From: Clostridiaceae bacterium
Lineage (GTDB): Bacteria > Bacillota > Clostridia > Saccharofermentanales > UBA5734
Length of the DNA: 21,626 bases
Direction of reading: 5' to 3'
Assembly (NCBI GenBank): GCA_012729935.1
Contig: JAAYBY010000331.1
Span: 1-21,626, forward strand
Shown: positions 1 to 7,548 of the stretch, in pieces
Layout: every line of letters begins with the position of its first letter
How positions within the stretch are numbered: the stretch's first letter is position 1
The notes under the pieces: generated by a model
Databases searched by the model: none
What the model saw: the letters and a program-made list of their open reading frames with translations, nothing else
What the model was told of the DNA's origin: nothing
Translations under genes and position numbers: made by a program

Positions 1-1
1 C

Positions 2-319
2 CGCGTGGTCTATAATATCGTATCCAATGCCATTCGCTTTACGCCGCAGGACGGGATCATAGCGCTGACGACCCGGAAATCCGGCAGACCCAAAGAGATC
101 GAAGTGATGATCGATGACAACGGACCCGGCATACCGGAACAAGAACAGGCGTACATCTTCGACCGTTTTTACAAAGTTGATAAGTCGCGAACGGCCAAAG
201 GCTCCGGACTTGGGTTGTATATTTGCCGGACGATTCTCGCTGCACATGGACAGAGAATCAGTGTATCAAAAAGTGATCTGGGTGGTGCCCGATTCATTTT
301 CACATTGAGTACACCCTAG
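2..319 (+). CDS. sensor histidine kinase, C-terminal ATPase part (partial at 5' end)
   Basis: This is the last 105 residues of a two-component sensor kinase; the rest lies upstream of the window. The reading frame is open from base 2, so the GTG at 5 is an internal valine codon and not a start. The HATPase_c boxes appear in order. The N box is NIVSNAIRFT, the G1 box is DDNGPGIP, the F box is FDRFYK, and the G2 box is GSGLGLYICR. All match the PhoR/EnvZ-type (HisKA) class, which autophosphorylates a histidine using ATP and passes the phosphate to a response regulator. The dimerisation/phosphoacceptor and sensor domains are not in the window, so signal and partner are unknown. No U-tract terminator follows the stop. 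The next gene starts about 100 bases downstream. Confidence 0.93.
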   Translation, partial: RVVYNIVSNAIRFTPQDGIIALTTRKSGRPKEIEVMIDDNGPGIPEQEQAYIFDRFYKVDKSRTAKGSGLGLYICRTILAAHGQRISVSKSDLGGARFIFTLSTP

Positions 320-360
320 AACACAGCTGTACCGGCAGCCGGATTGCTCTGTTCTGTTCA

Positions 361-393
361 TAGACCATTCATTTTTATTGATTAAAATGAATG
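361..393 (+). promoter_or_regulatory. 10-bp perfect inverted repeat with weak promoter-like elements upstream of the HtrA-like gene
   Basis: CATTCATTTT (366-375) and AAAATGAATG (384-393) are perfect reverse complements separated by 8 bases. No T-tract follows, so this is a poor intrinsic terminator. TAAAAT (383-388, five of six matches to a -10) lies 16 bases after TAGACC (361-366, four of six to a -35). A weak promoter whose -10 is covered by a dyad operator is therefore possible. The repeat could also be a leftover hairpin downstream of the kinase gene. The rest of the 320-420 gap shows nothing else I can support. Confidence 0.35.
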
Positions 394-420
394 TACCTTT
401 CCAGAATGGGAGGTCTTTTT

Positions 421-1761
421 TTGAGACAACGGACGAAAATATGGATCGGATGGATTTTGCTGACCGGGGTTCTGGTTGCGGTTTTAGCGATCTTTTTCGG
501 AATTATGATTGTAAGAAATCTGATTGTTCAGCGAAAAATGCCAGCTCTGATGCAGTGGCTGAGCGGTCAGCAGACCGAACTGACGGAAACCGGCACAACG
601 ACGACACCATCTGTTACAACAACTCAGCCAACAAAAGAGCCTGTCCCGACCATTACGTCGAAACCGACCCGTCAGCCGACACCGACTGCCACAACAGTCG
701 AGACAAGTGAACCCACACTGCCGCCTGTTCCAACCGGCCTGCCGGAGCCGACACCGACAAAAATCCCGAATGAGACGGATGTTGTGACTCCGTTCCGTCT
801 CATTGAGTCAATCTATGAGGAAGCGTCTTCAGCTGTTGTCGGTATCCGCGTCGAAGTTCCTGCCAGCGGATCGCAAACGATGCGGACCAATGAAGGATCC
901 GGACTCGTCATAGACGAAAAAGGAATTGTCGTGACGCAGGCCAGCTTGTTTGATGTTGCCATCAACCGTCAGGGAATGTTGCTGCCGGATGCTGAGATTG
1001 ACATTTTAGTCCAGGAAACGGAACGTGTTTTTTCAGGTACGCTCCTGGGTCGCGATTTAACGACAAATCTGGCCGTCATCCGCGTTGAGGATACGATTGT
1101 TCCGTTCAATACGTTGAAACCTTCCGACCGGGAAACTTTGAAGACCGGACAAATGGTTTTATCCATTGGTTTTCCAGATCTGCTTGAAACATCGGGCGGT
1201 TTGTCAACCGGTTATATCATCGCTCTGGAACATCAGATGCTGCTTGAAGATGGTACATCGATCGTCATGCTTGAGGCAGATCTTCAGATGAATCAGCGTA
1301 GTTTTGGTGGGCCGATCCTTAATCTGGACGGTGATGTGATTGCCCTGTCCTATTGCGGCATCAACGGAGAACCATACAGCACAAATATGCACGCTTTATC
1401 AGCTGATGCTGTGATGCAGATTGCTGATCGAATAATCAACCAGACAAAGACGGATCAACCGACCTGGCTGGGTGTCGCGATACTGGAACCAGATCGATTT
1501 ATTGAACTCCAGCGTTTGTACAGCTTTCCTGACGGGCTTTACATTGCCAATGTGGTTGCCGACAGCCCTGCCTACATCGCTGATTTGCGCAAGGGAGACG
1601 TGATTGTCAGCATCAACGATGAGCAATTGACACCATTGACGCCATTGGCACGCTATCTGAAGGATCAGCCGGTCGGAACCGCTCTGGATTTTAAAGTCTA
1701 TCGTCAATCAGAAAACAGGACTTTGTCGGTGCGTGCCTATCTCCAAACCTATGGACCATGA
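421..1761 (+). CDS. membrane-anchored HtrA-like PDZ protein, probable pseudoprotease
   Basis: I chose the TTG start at 421 because GGGAGG (408-413) sits 7 bases before it. ATG 391 has no SD and lies in an inverted repeat. The 446-residue product has one N-terminal membrane segment (about residues 6-32). A Thr/Pro-rich linker follows (about 48-115), then a chymotrypsin-fold HtrA domain (about 125-335) and a C-terminal PDZ domain (about 350-440). HtrA proteins normally degrade misfolded exported proteins. Here the three triad positions are all changed. The canonical VTNNHV block reads VTQASL (His to Ser175), TDLAV reads TNLAV (Asp to Asn216), and GNSGGP reads RSFGGP (Ser to Phe295). The fold landmarks around them (GSGLVID, GRD, GGPILNLDG) are kept. 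I infer a non-catalytic scaffold or sensor outside the membrane. Its stop overlaps the region just before nth. Confidence 0.85.
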   Translation: MRQRTKIWIGWILLTGVLVAVLAIFFGIMIVRNLIVQRKMPALMQWLSGQQTELTETGTTTTPSVTTTQPTKEPVPTITSKPTRQPTPTATTVETSEPTLPPVPTGLPEPTPTKIPNETDVVTPFRLIESIYEEASSAVVGIRVEVPASGSQTMRTNEGSGLVIDEKGIVVTQASLFDVAINRQGMLLPDAEIDILVQETERVFSGTLLGRDLTTNLAVIRVEDTIVPFNTLKPSDRETLKTGQMVLSIGFPDLLETSGGLSTGYIIALEHQMLLEDGTSIVMLEADLQMNQRSFGGPILNLDGDVIALSYCGINGEPYSTNMHALSADAVMQIADRIINQTKTDQPTWLGVAILEPDRFIELQRLYSFPDGLYIANVVADSPAYIADLRKGDVIVSINDEQLTPLTPLARYLKDQPVGTALDFKVYRQSENRTLSVRAYLQTYGP

Positions 1762-1775
1762 CGAAAGGACATCAA

Positions 1776-2438
1776 ATGCCGATTAATCAACTGAGAGATA
1801 CAGCCGCCGCCGTCGTGCAGCAGCTGAGAAAAACGTATCCGGATGCTGTCTGTTCGCTGGTGCACGATCAACCGTGGCAGCTTCTGGTCGCTGCGATACT
1901 GTCAGCGCAATGCACTGATGCCAGAGTCAATGTGATAACACCTGATCTTTTTGCCCGATTCCCGACGCTCCGGGAAATGGCAGCAGCTGAAATAAATGAA
2001 ATCGAGACGATCATCCGCAGCTGTGGCTTATATCGCTCGAAGGCAAAATCCATTCAGGGCTCGGCGCGGTTGATTGTCGACCGGTTTGCCGGAAAGGTAC
2101 CCGATCAACTGCATGATTTGCTTTCACTGCCGGGTGTCGGCAGAAAAATAGCAAATCTCATTCTGGGTGATGCCTTTGGCAAACCAGCGATCGTTGTCGA
2201 CACACACTGTGCAAGACTGTCAAAGCGAATCGGACTGACCGACCACGACAACCCTGTACACATTGAGAAAGACCTGATCAACGTTCTGCCACAGGAAACC
2301 TGGATTGACTATGGACATCTGATGGTTGAGCACGGGCGGGCCGTTTGTGATGCACGTCGGCCAGCCTGTGATCGATGCCCGATCGCAGCACTGTGCCGCT
2401 ATGCCGGCAATAGACATCGTGATGAAGACAAACAATGA
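1776..2438 (+). CDS. nth: endonuclease III, DNA base-excision repair glycosylase/AP lyase
   Basis: Endonuclease III removes oxidised pyrimidines and cleaves the abasic site by beta-elimination. The start at ATG 1776 is preceded by AGGA (1766-1769) with 6-base spacing. The in-frame ATG at 1758, which overlaps the previous stop, lacks an SD. The product has 220 residues, close to the 211 of E. coli. The helix-hairpin-helix LPGVGRK carries the catalytic lysine at 124. The catalytic aspartate is D142 in VVDTH, and the 18-residue spacing equals that of K120/D138 in E. coli. The C-terminal 4Fe-4S ligands are C191, C198, C201 and C207 in the exact C-x6-C-x2-C-x5-C pattern. Everything needed for activity is present. 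It is followed by recG with a short overlap, suggesting translational coupling in one operon. Confidence 0.96.
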   Translation: MPINQLRDTAAAVVQQLRKTYPDAVCSLVHDQPWQLLVAAILSAQCTDARVNVITPDLFARFPTLREMAAAEINEIETIIRSCGLYRSKAKSIQGSARLIVDRFAGKVPDQLHDLLSLPGVGRKIANLILGDAFGKPAIVVDTHCARLSKRIGLTDHDNPVHIEKDLINVLPQETWIDYGHLMVEHGRAVCDARRPACDRCPIAALCRYAGNRHRDEDKQ

Positions 2439-4566
2439 AAAGGCCGGCAGGCAAAAAGGAAATGAACGGCAACAGGCAAACTGGCTGACATCTGTCCGAC
2501 AGCTGCCTGGTGTCGGAGAGCGCCGGGCTCAACAGCTAAAACGACTCAATATTGAAACCTGGTTTGACTTGCTCTGCTGGTTTCCGCGTGACTATGAAGA
2601 TTGGTCGACAACTGTATCGCTCGCAGAATTGGAAGATGGTCGCGAAGCCGCTTTTCTGGCTGTTGTCAAGAACAAACCTTCAGTTACGCGGCGTGGACGG
2701 CTGTCCATGGTGCGTGTCTCCCTGTATCAGGATAAGCGAAGCATTCAGGCTGTTTGGTTTAATCAGCCATGGATACAAAATCAACTTGAATCCGGCCGCT
2801 TGTACCGGTTTTACGGGTTGATTAAAAGAAGTGAGCGGATTTTCCAGGTTCAAAATCCATCATTTGAATTAGCAGATGAAGGATTTGATTCAGAGGCGGT
2901 ACAGGCGTTTAAACCGATCTACCCGTTAACTGACGGTTTGTCACAGAAAATGCTGAGGCAGTATATTCTGAGCGTCTGGACAGCCATCAAAGATCAGATG
3001 CCCGAATTCCTGCCAGCCTGGATCCGCCGTTCTTTTCATCTCTCAACAGCTGCCTACGCTTATGAACGGATTCACTTTCCCCGGACGAGCCAGGACATTG
3101 AAATCAGCCGCAGGCGGATCGGATTTGAAGAGTTATTTCTGCTGCGCTGCGGTCTTTATCTGACTCGCCGGCAGACCAGATTGCAGGCGTCCGCCTGGAA
3201 CCTATCAGTAAATACGAACGGAAAAAGAATGATCACTCAGATGATCGATCAACTACCGTTTAAATTGACACAGGCTCAGCAAAAAGCCTGGCGGGAGGTA
3301 CAATCAGACCTCGTAACAGACTGTCCGATGAACCGCCTGCTTCAAGGTGATGTGGGTTCCGGGAAAACCGTGATCGCAGCACTGGCTATGCTGCAATGTG
3401 CGCTTGCGGGAAAACAGGCAGTCTTGATGGCACCAACAGCCATTCTTGCCGCACAGCATCATCAGACGTTGAGCAGACTGCTGACGGACAGTGTACATGA
3501 GCCTGTTCTGCTGACCGGTTCGACCTCGATTTCTGAACGACGCAGAATCCTCAGCGGGTTACAGTCTGGTGAAATCAGTTTGGTGGTAGGAACACACGCA
3601 CTGATTGAAAAGAAGGTTCAGTTTCATGAACTAGGACTGGCGATTACTGATGAACAGCACCGTTTCGGAGTCAGGCAGCGAAAGCTGTTGGCTGAGGCAA
3701 GAAATCAGGACAAGGTGGAAAAAGGTCCGCATGTTCTGGTCATGTCGGCGACGCCGATCCCCAGATCGCTGGCGCTTATACTTTATGGTGATCTTGATTT
3801 GTCGCTGATCGATGAGCTGCCGCCGGGCCGTCAGCCGGTTGAAACCTATACCGCAGCTGATGCCGATCGCGATCGTGTGATGCGGTTAATGGAACGCGTT
3901 GTTAACGCTGGTCATCAGGTTTATGTTGTCTGCCCGATGATCGAAGAGCAGGCGGATAGTGATCTTTTGTCAGCCGTTGCTGTTTATAATCAGTTATCAC
4001 AGCAAAAAAACAGCACCTGGAACGTCGGTCTAATTCATGGCCGACTCAGCCAGGAACAGAAAGATGAACAGATGCAGCGGTTTATGTCCGGTATGACTCA
4101 GATTCTGGTCAGTACGACGGTTGTGGAAGTCGGGGTGGATAATCCCAACGCGACGATGATGATCATTGAGAACGCAGAGCGATTCGGATTGGCTCAACTG
4201 CATCAGCTTCGAGGACGTGTCGGCCGCTCGTCCAATCAATCCTGGTGCATTCTCATGAGCGATGTTCAGGACGAACTGGCGCGAAAACGGCTCAAGGTGA
4301 TCTGTCACGCATCAGATGGTTTTGCGATCGCAGAACAGGATCTGCAGCTGCGGGGGCCAGGTGATTTTTTTGGCACACGACAACATGGCCTGCCAGATTT
4401 ACGCATGATCAATCTATACCGGGATCGTGATGTGATAACAGATGTGGAGCACGCGCTGACACAGCTGATTGACAAGGATCCTGACTTGAATTCGCCTGAA
4501 CATCAGCTGCTCAGACAGGTGATTGCCGATCGGTACCCGGCAGTCTTTTCGCAAATCGGCTTATGA
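2422..4566 (+). CDS. recG: ATP-dependent DNA helicase RecG
   Basis: RecG remodels stalled replication forks and branch-migrates Holliday junctions. The 714-residue product has the N-terminal wedge/OB region (about residues 20-200), beginning with a helix-hairpin-helix-like LPGVGERRAQQL. The superfamily 2 helicase core follows. Walker A GDVGSGKT is at 309-316, the DEQH box is at 410-413 in DEQHRFG, and motif III is MSATPIPR. The C-terminal lobe ends in QLRGRVGRS. The start is uncertain. ATG 2422 overlaps the last 17 bases of nth and gives a usual RecG length. The frame stays open upstream to ATG 2326, but that would duplicate nearly 100 bases of nth coding sequence. No clear SD marks 2422, so coupling to nth translation is likely. 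A 33-bp gap separates it from rsmD. Confidence 0.95.
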   Translation: MKTNNEKAGRQKGNERQQANWLTSVRQLPGVGERRAQQLKRLNIETWFDLLCWFPRDYEDWSTTVSLAELEDGREAAFLAVVKNKPSVTRRGRLSMVRVSLYQDKRSIQAVWFNQPWIQNQLESGRLYRFYGLIKRSERIFQVQNPSFELADEGFDSEAVQAFKPIYPLTDGLSQKMLRQYILSVWTAIKDQMPEFLPAWIRRSFHLSTAAYAYERIHFPRTSQDIEISRRRIGFEELFLLRCGLYLTRRQTRLQASAWNLSVNTNGKRMITQMIDQLPFKLTQAQQKAWREVQSDLVTDCPMNRLLQGDVGSGKTVIAALAMLQCALAGKQAVLMAPTAILAAQHHQTLSRLLTDSVHEPVLLTGSTSISERRRILSGLQSGEISLVVGTHALIEKKVQFHELGLAITDEQHRFGVRQRKLLAEARNQDKVEKGPHVLVMSATPIPRSLALILYGDLDLSLIDELPPGRQPVETYTAADADRDRVMRLMERVVNAGHQVYVVCPMIEEQADSDLLSAVAVYNQLSQQKNSTWNVGLIHGRLSQEQKDEQMQRFMSGMTQILVSTTVVEVGVDNPNATMMIIENAERFGLAQLHQLRGRVGRSSNQSWCILMSDVQDELARKRLKVICHASDGFAIAEQDLQLRGPGDFFGTRQHGLPDLRMINLYRDRDVITDVEHALTQLIDKDPDLNSPEHQLLRQVIADRYPAVFSQIGL

Positions 4567-4599
4567 GCTGGATTATTTAACAGAAGCGGGGGAGAAATC

Positions 4600-5166
4600 A
4601 TGCCAAGAATCATTGCCGGACGTGCACGCGGAACGCATTTAGCCGCACCAGCCGGCCGCTCGACACGTCCGACAGCTGATCGCGTCAAGGAAGCGCTCTT
4701 TTCGATTTTGATGTCAGTCTGGCCACCGGATAGTTTTCTTGATCTTTATGCGGGAACCGGCCAGATCGGCCTTGAAGCGGCATCAAGGGGTGCCGGTCAG
4801 GTCGTCTGTGTTGAACAGAGCAGGGCGGGCATAAAAATCATTGAGGAAAATATTGCGCGAACCCATCTTGAGTCATCGGTTTCAATCATCGGTCGGGAGG
4901 CAGGAATGGCTGTTCGCCGATTCATGAAGGAGAACAGGCGGTTTGACATTATTTATGCTGATCCTCCGTATGATCAAGCAAAACACGTTGCCCGGACGCT
5001 GTCTCCTCTCTTGAATGAACTGATCCGACCCGGTGGTCTGGTCATCTTTGAGCATGATGCAGCAGTTGATATTCGGCCATTTGTAACCAATTTGCAATTT
5101 ACCCGGTCTTGTCAGTACGGTACGGCAATGCTATCATTTTACACAGGGAGCGGCTATGATGATTAA
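4600..5166 (+). CDS. rsmD: 16S rRNA (guanine966-N2)-methyltransferase
   Basis: RsmD uses S-adenosylmethionine to methylate N2 of G966 in 16S rRNA during 30S assembly. The 188-residue protein starts with the family signature RIIAGRARG and continues with RPTADRVKEALFSIL. The SAM-binding motif I is DLYAGTGQIGLEA (from D48), and the catalytic N6/N2-methylase motif IV is ADPPY (120-124). The length matches the family (180-200). A purine-rich SD (GGGGGAGA, from 4588) lies just ahead of ATG 4600. rsmD between recG and coaD is a common Clostridia arrangement. The stop lies 72 bases before the chosen coaD start, in a stretch that can form a GGTTGC/GCAACC stem (5171-5196). Confidence 0.95.
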   Translation: MPRIIAGRARGTHLAAPAGRSTRPTADRVKEALFSILMSVWPPDSFLDLYAGTGQIGLEAASRGAGQVVCVEQSRAGIKIIEENIARTHLESSVSIIGREAGMAVRRFMKENRRFDIIYADPPYDQAKHVARTLSPLLNELIRPGGLVIFEHDAAVDIRPFVTNLQFTRSCQYGTAMLSFYTGSGYDD

Positions 5167-5238
5167 TAAGGGTTGCTCGCGTTGTTTATGGCAACCTCGA
5201 AACGGATACTCGAATGCGATTTGAAAGGTGGTAATCTG

Positions 5239-5766
5239 GTGCGAACAATGATTTATCCAGGTACCTTTGATCCGATGACCAATGGTCACCTTGATATCGC
5301 GCGCCGTGCGTTGCACTTATGTGACCGTTTGATTATCGCTGTACTCAACAATAGCAGCAAGAAGACTATTTTCAGTGTTTCAGAACGTTTAAACATGGCG
5401 AAGACAGCACTTGAAGGATTGCCTGGCTGCCATGTCATGCATTACGACGGGCTGCTCGTAGATCTCTTTCAGAAAGAGCAGGCGTGTGCGGTCATTCGCG
5501 GTTTGCGCAGCGAATCAGATTTTCGCTTTGAAGCAGAAATGGCAGCGGCCAACAAACTGCTTCTGCCGGGTTATGAGACTTGTCTGCTGCCATGCCGATC
5601 AGATCTGGCCTTCACCAGTTCATCGATTGTCCGTGAAGTAGCATCTTACGGGGGCGACATTTCAGGTATGGTTCCCGCAGAAATCATCGATGTGATCCGG
5701 GAGAAATTCAACCGGACAGACTACCGCGATAAACAAAACCGGAGGCAGCAGAATAAGGATGTATGA
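5239..5766 (+). CDS. coaD: phosphopantetheine adenylyltransferase (coenzyme A synthesis)
   Basis: CoaD transfers AMP from ATP to 4'-phosphopantetheine, giving dephospho-CoA, the penultimate step of coenzyme A synthesis. The GTG at 5239 is preferred because AAAGGTGG (5224-5231) is 7 bases upstream. ATG 5248 would leave 16 bases, and longer in-frame extensions from 5173 lack an SD and family similarity. The 175-residue product shows the nucleotidyltransferase signature GTFDPMTNGH (H17), the substrate-binding block RGLRSESDF and the C-terminal SSSIVRE (from S127). It is slightly longer than the usual 160 residues because of a polar C-terminal tail (NRRQQNKDV). The stop overlaps the next gene's start by 8 bases, so the two are probably translated together. 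Confidence 0.95.
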   Translation: MRTMIYPGTFDPMTNGHLDIARRALHLCDRLIIAVLNNSSKKTIFSVSERLNMAKTALEGLPGCHVMHYDGLLVDLFQKEQACAVIRGLRSESDFRFEAEMAAANKLLLPGYETCLLPCRSDLAFTSSSIVREVASYGGDISGMVPAEIIDVIREKFNRTDYRDKQNRRQQNKDV

Positions 5767-6229
5767 GCATAACCCCAACCGTGGACAGGAGCAAAGTACG
5801 GAGAATCTGATTGATCGCCTTGAGCAGGCGATCACAACAGCCCGGTCTGTTCCGTTTTCAAACAACTGCATGGTTGACAGAGAAGAAATGATGGTTCTGA
5901 TCAGCATGATCCGGGATAATCTGCCGGCAGAACTCAAACAGGCAAAATGGCTGCTGGAGCAGAATCGACAGTTAATTGCCGAGGCGCGAAAAGAAGCTGA
6001 GCACATGATCCGGGATGCTGAAACGCGTATGGCCTCAATGATTGACGAAAATGAGATAACACAGCAGGCCAGACTTCAGGCCAGTCAGACCATCGAAGCT
6101 GCGAACAACTCTGCCCGTCAGATACGGAACGGTGCGATAGACTATGCCAGAAAGCATCTCAATGATGTTGAAGACCGTTTGACCAGCATGCTGGTTTTGA
6201 TTCAGAAAGACATGCAGAACTTGAAATAG
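5759..6229 (+). CDS. conserved coiled-coil protein linked to coaD
   Basis: A 156-residue, strongly charged, mostly helical protein with no signal peptide and no membrane segment. The first 20 residues are polar. Next comes a block centred on VPFSNNCMVDREEMM, then the core LPAELKQAKWLLEQ. A long heptad-like coiled coil (about 70-150) rich in Ala, Glu, Arg and Gln follows. From memory of Clostridia genomes, proteins with this VPF..CMVDREE and LPxELKQAKW pattern occur directly downstream of coaD. They are often labelled ATPase or V-type ATPase subunit H-like because of coiled-coil resemblance. I see no Walker motif or other catalytic signature, so the ATPase label is unsupported. Its function is unknown. 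A DivIVA-like structural role is only a guess. It is the last gene before the terminator at 6261. Confidence 0.85.
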   Translation: MYEHNPNRGQEQSTENLIDRLEQAITTARSVPFSNNCMVDREEMMVLISMIRDNLPAELKQAKWLLEQNRQLIAEARKEAEHMIRDAETRMASMIDENEITQQARLQASQTIEAANNSARQIRNGAIDYARKHLNDVEDRLTSMLVLIQKDMQNLK

Positions 6230-6260
6230 ATTACAAACTCATCTGTTCAAACCCATTCAA

Positions 6261-6291
6261 GAGGGTGCCGCTAAAGACGGCACCCTCTTTT
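6261..6291 (+). terminator. intrinsic terminator ending the coaD transcription unit
   Basis: GAGGGTGCCG (6261-6270) and CGGCACCCTC (6278-6287) form a perfect 10-bp GC-rich stem with a 7-base loop. TTTT at 6288-6291 follows. It sits 31 bases after the coiled-coil gene and 23 bases before the end of the convergent ilvE. The opposite strand lacks a T-tract at the equivalent position, so it should work mainly for plus-strand transcription. Confidence 0.9.
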
Positions 6292-6313
6292 GTAGACAAC
6301 CTGGATTGAGAAA

Positions 6314-7384
6314 TCAGATTCGTTCGATCCATTGATAGGCGTCTGTCTGCCGGCCGTACTGAATACCTGTGATGATATCATAGAACGTTTGGCTGATCGG
6401 CCCGATCTGCCCGTTGTTGAAGATAACTGTCTCATGTTCATATCTCAGTTCGCCAACCGGTGATATGACAGCGGCGGTTCCGGAGCCGAAAACTTCAGAC
6501 ACGCGGCCGTTTTGAGCCAGTTCCCAAAGCTCATCGATCGCAATGCTGCGTTCTTCTGTTTCATAACCGAGGCTCTCGGCCAGTTCAAGAACCGTCCTGC
6601 GCGTAATACCAGGGAGAATGCTTCCGTTGAGCTGCGGCGTCACAATTTTCCCGTCGATCACAAAAAAAACATTCATCGAACCGACTTCCTCAATGTATTT
6701 GCGGTGAACGCCGTCCAGCCAGAGCACCTGGACATAACCGGCTGCGTAAGCATTGGCCTGGGCAATCAAACTCGCCGCGTAATTTCCCGGCGTTTTCGCA
6801 AATCCGGTTCCACCCTTGACCGCGCGGACAAATTCATTTTCAACGTAGATATTTACCGGATTCAATCCCTGCGGATAATACGCACCAGATGGCGACAAGA
6901 TAATCAGGAACTGATACGACTTTGACGGGCGGACGCCCAGATAAGGATCGGTCGCAATGATAAACGGCCGTATATACAACGATGCTCCTGATTGCGAAGG
7001 GACCCAGTCCTGCTCCAGTCGAAGCAGTTCTTTGAGCGCATGAACGCAGAAGTCAGGATCAACCGGCGGTATGACCATCCGTGCATTGGACTGATTGACG
7101 CGCTCAAAATTCAGACGGGGCCTGAACAAAGAGATCTGGTTGTCCGGCTGCCGGTATGCTTTCAGCCCTTCGAATATGGCCTGCCCGTAATGGAAAACCA
7201 TCGCTGAAGGATCCAGACAGATGGGTGCGTACGGCACAATACGCGGATCATGCCAGCCTTCTCCGTCGGTATAATCCATCAGAAACATATGGTCAGTAAA
7301 AATCTGCCCGAACCCAAGCGCTGCGTCAGCTGCTGGTTTTGCAGATGGATTGGGATTACGGGTGATCGGGATTGTCGGATACAT
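6314..7384 (-). CDS. ilvE: branched-chain amino acid aminotransferase (fold-type IV PLP enzyme)
   Basis: This enzyme interconverts leucine, isoleucine and valine with their 2-oxo acids, using glutamate/2-oxoglutarate and pyridoxal phosphate. The start at 7384 gives MYPTIPITRNP, resembling group II (eukaryote-like) BCATs, and has AAGGGGGAG just upstream. An in-frame extension to 7471 would read through the promoter. The 356-residue product shows FHYGQAIFEGLKAYR, the PLP lysine K197 in GFAKTPGNYAASL, YIEEVGSMNVFFV and the phosphate-binding FGSGTAAVISPV. Length fits the class (about 350). It is monocistronic and divergent from uvrB. Only about 50 bases of leader lie between the promoter and the start, leaving no room for a T-box. 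Confidence 0.95.
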   Translation of the reverse strand: MYPTIPITRNPNPSAKPAADAALGFGQIFTDHMFLMDYTDGEGWHDPRIVPYAPICLDPSAMVFHYGQAIFEGLKAYRQPDNQISLFRPRLNFERVNQSNARMVIPPVDPDFCVHALKELLRLEQDWVPSQSGASLYIRPFIIATDPYLGVRPSKSYQFLIILSPSGAYYPQGLNPVNIYVENEFVRAVKGGTGFAKTPGNYAASLIAQANAYAAGYVQVLWLDGVHRKYIEEVGSMNVFFVIDGKIVTPQLNGSILPGITRRTVLELAESLGYETEERSIAIDELWELAQNGRVSEVFGSGTAAVISPVGELRYEHETVIFNNGQIGPISQTFYDIITGIQYGRQTDAYQWIERI

Positions 7385-7442
7385 GATACTCCCCCTTGTT
7401 GAGTCATTTTGCCTGCCAGACAAATGCTTTAAATCAAAGCGT

Positions 7443-7471
7443 ATTATACCCTCTTTTCGCCCGATCGGCAA
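7443..7471 (-). promoter_or_regulatory. ilvE promoter
   Basis: On the minus strand, TATAAT (7448-7443) is preceded at exactly 17 bases by TTGCCG (7471-7466). The -10 is perfect and the -35 matches four of six. Transcription should begin near 7436, about 50 bases before the ilvE start codon. Confidence 0.7.
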
Positions 7472-7482
7472 TGTCCGACCTG

Positions 7483-7511
7483 TTGGAACTGGCCGTTCAC
7501 TGTGCTATCAT
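7483..7511 (+). promoter_or_regulatory. uvrB promoter with embedded GAAC/GTTC dyad
   Basis: TTGGAA (7483-7488) and TATCAT (7506-7511) are 17 bases apart, and TGC directly precedes the -10 as an extended element. GAAC (7486-7489) and GTTC (7495-7498) form a dyad in the spacer, reminiscent of a LexA (DinR) box. Its gap is 5 bases rather than the 4 of the Bacillus consensus. Confidence 0.65.
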
Positions 7512-7548
7512 CAAATCAGTATTTTGAGCAGAAGCAGAGAGGAATAAC

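Noticed and set aside
378..710. 110-codon open frame overlapping the 5' part of the HtrA-like gene
   Set aside because: The composition is of low-complexity type because it is the Thr/Pro-rich linker read in another frame. The SD supports the TTG 421 frame.
2326..2421. N-terminal extension of RecG to ATG 2326
   Set aside because: It would read nearly 100 bases of conserved nth coding sequence, including the iron-sulphur cysteines, in another frame and adds nothing RecG-like.
5171..5196. GGTTGC/GCAACC inverted repeat between rsmD and coaD, considered as terminator or riboswitch
   Set aside because: The stem is 6 bp with a 14-base loop, there is no T-tract, and coaD has its own close SD. It may be chance.
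7385..7548. T-box or other amino-acid riboswitch before ilvE
   Set aside because: The TATAAT at 7443-7448 leaves a leader of about 50 bases, too short for a T-box, and no specifier stem or terminator is seen.
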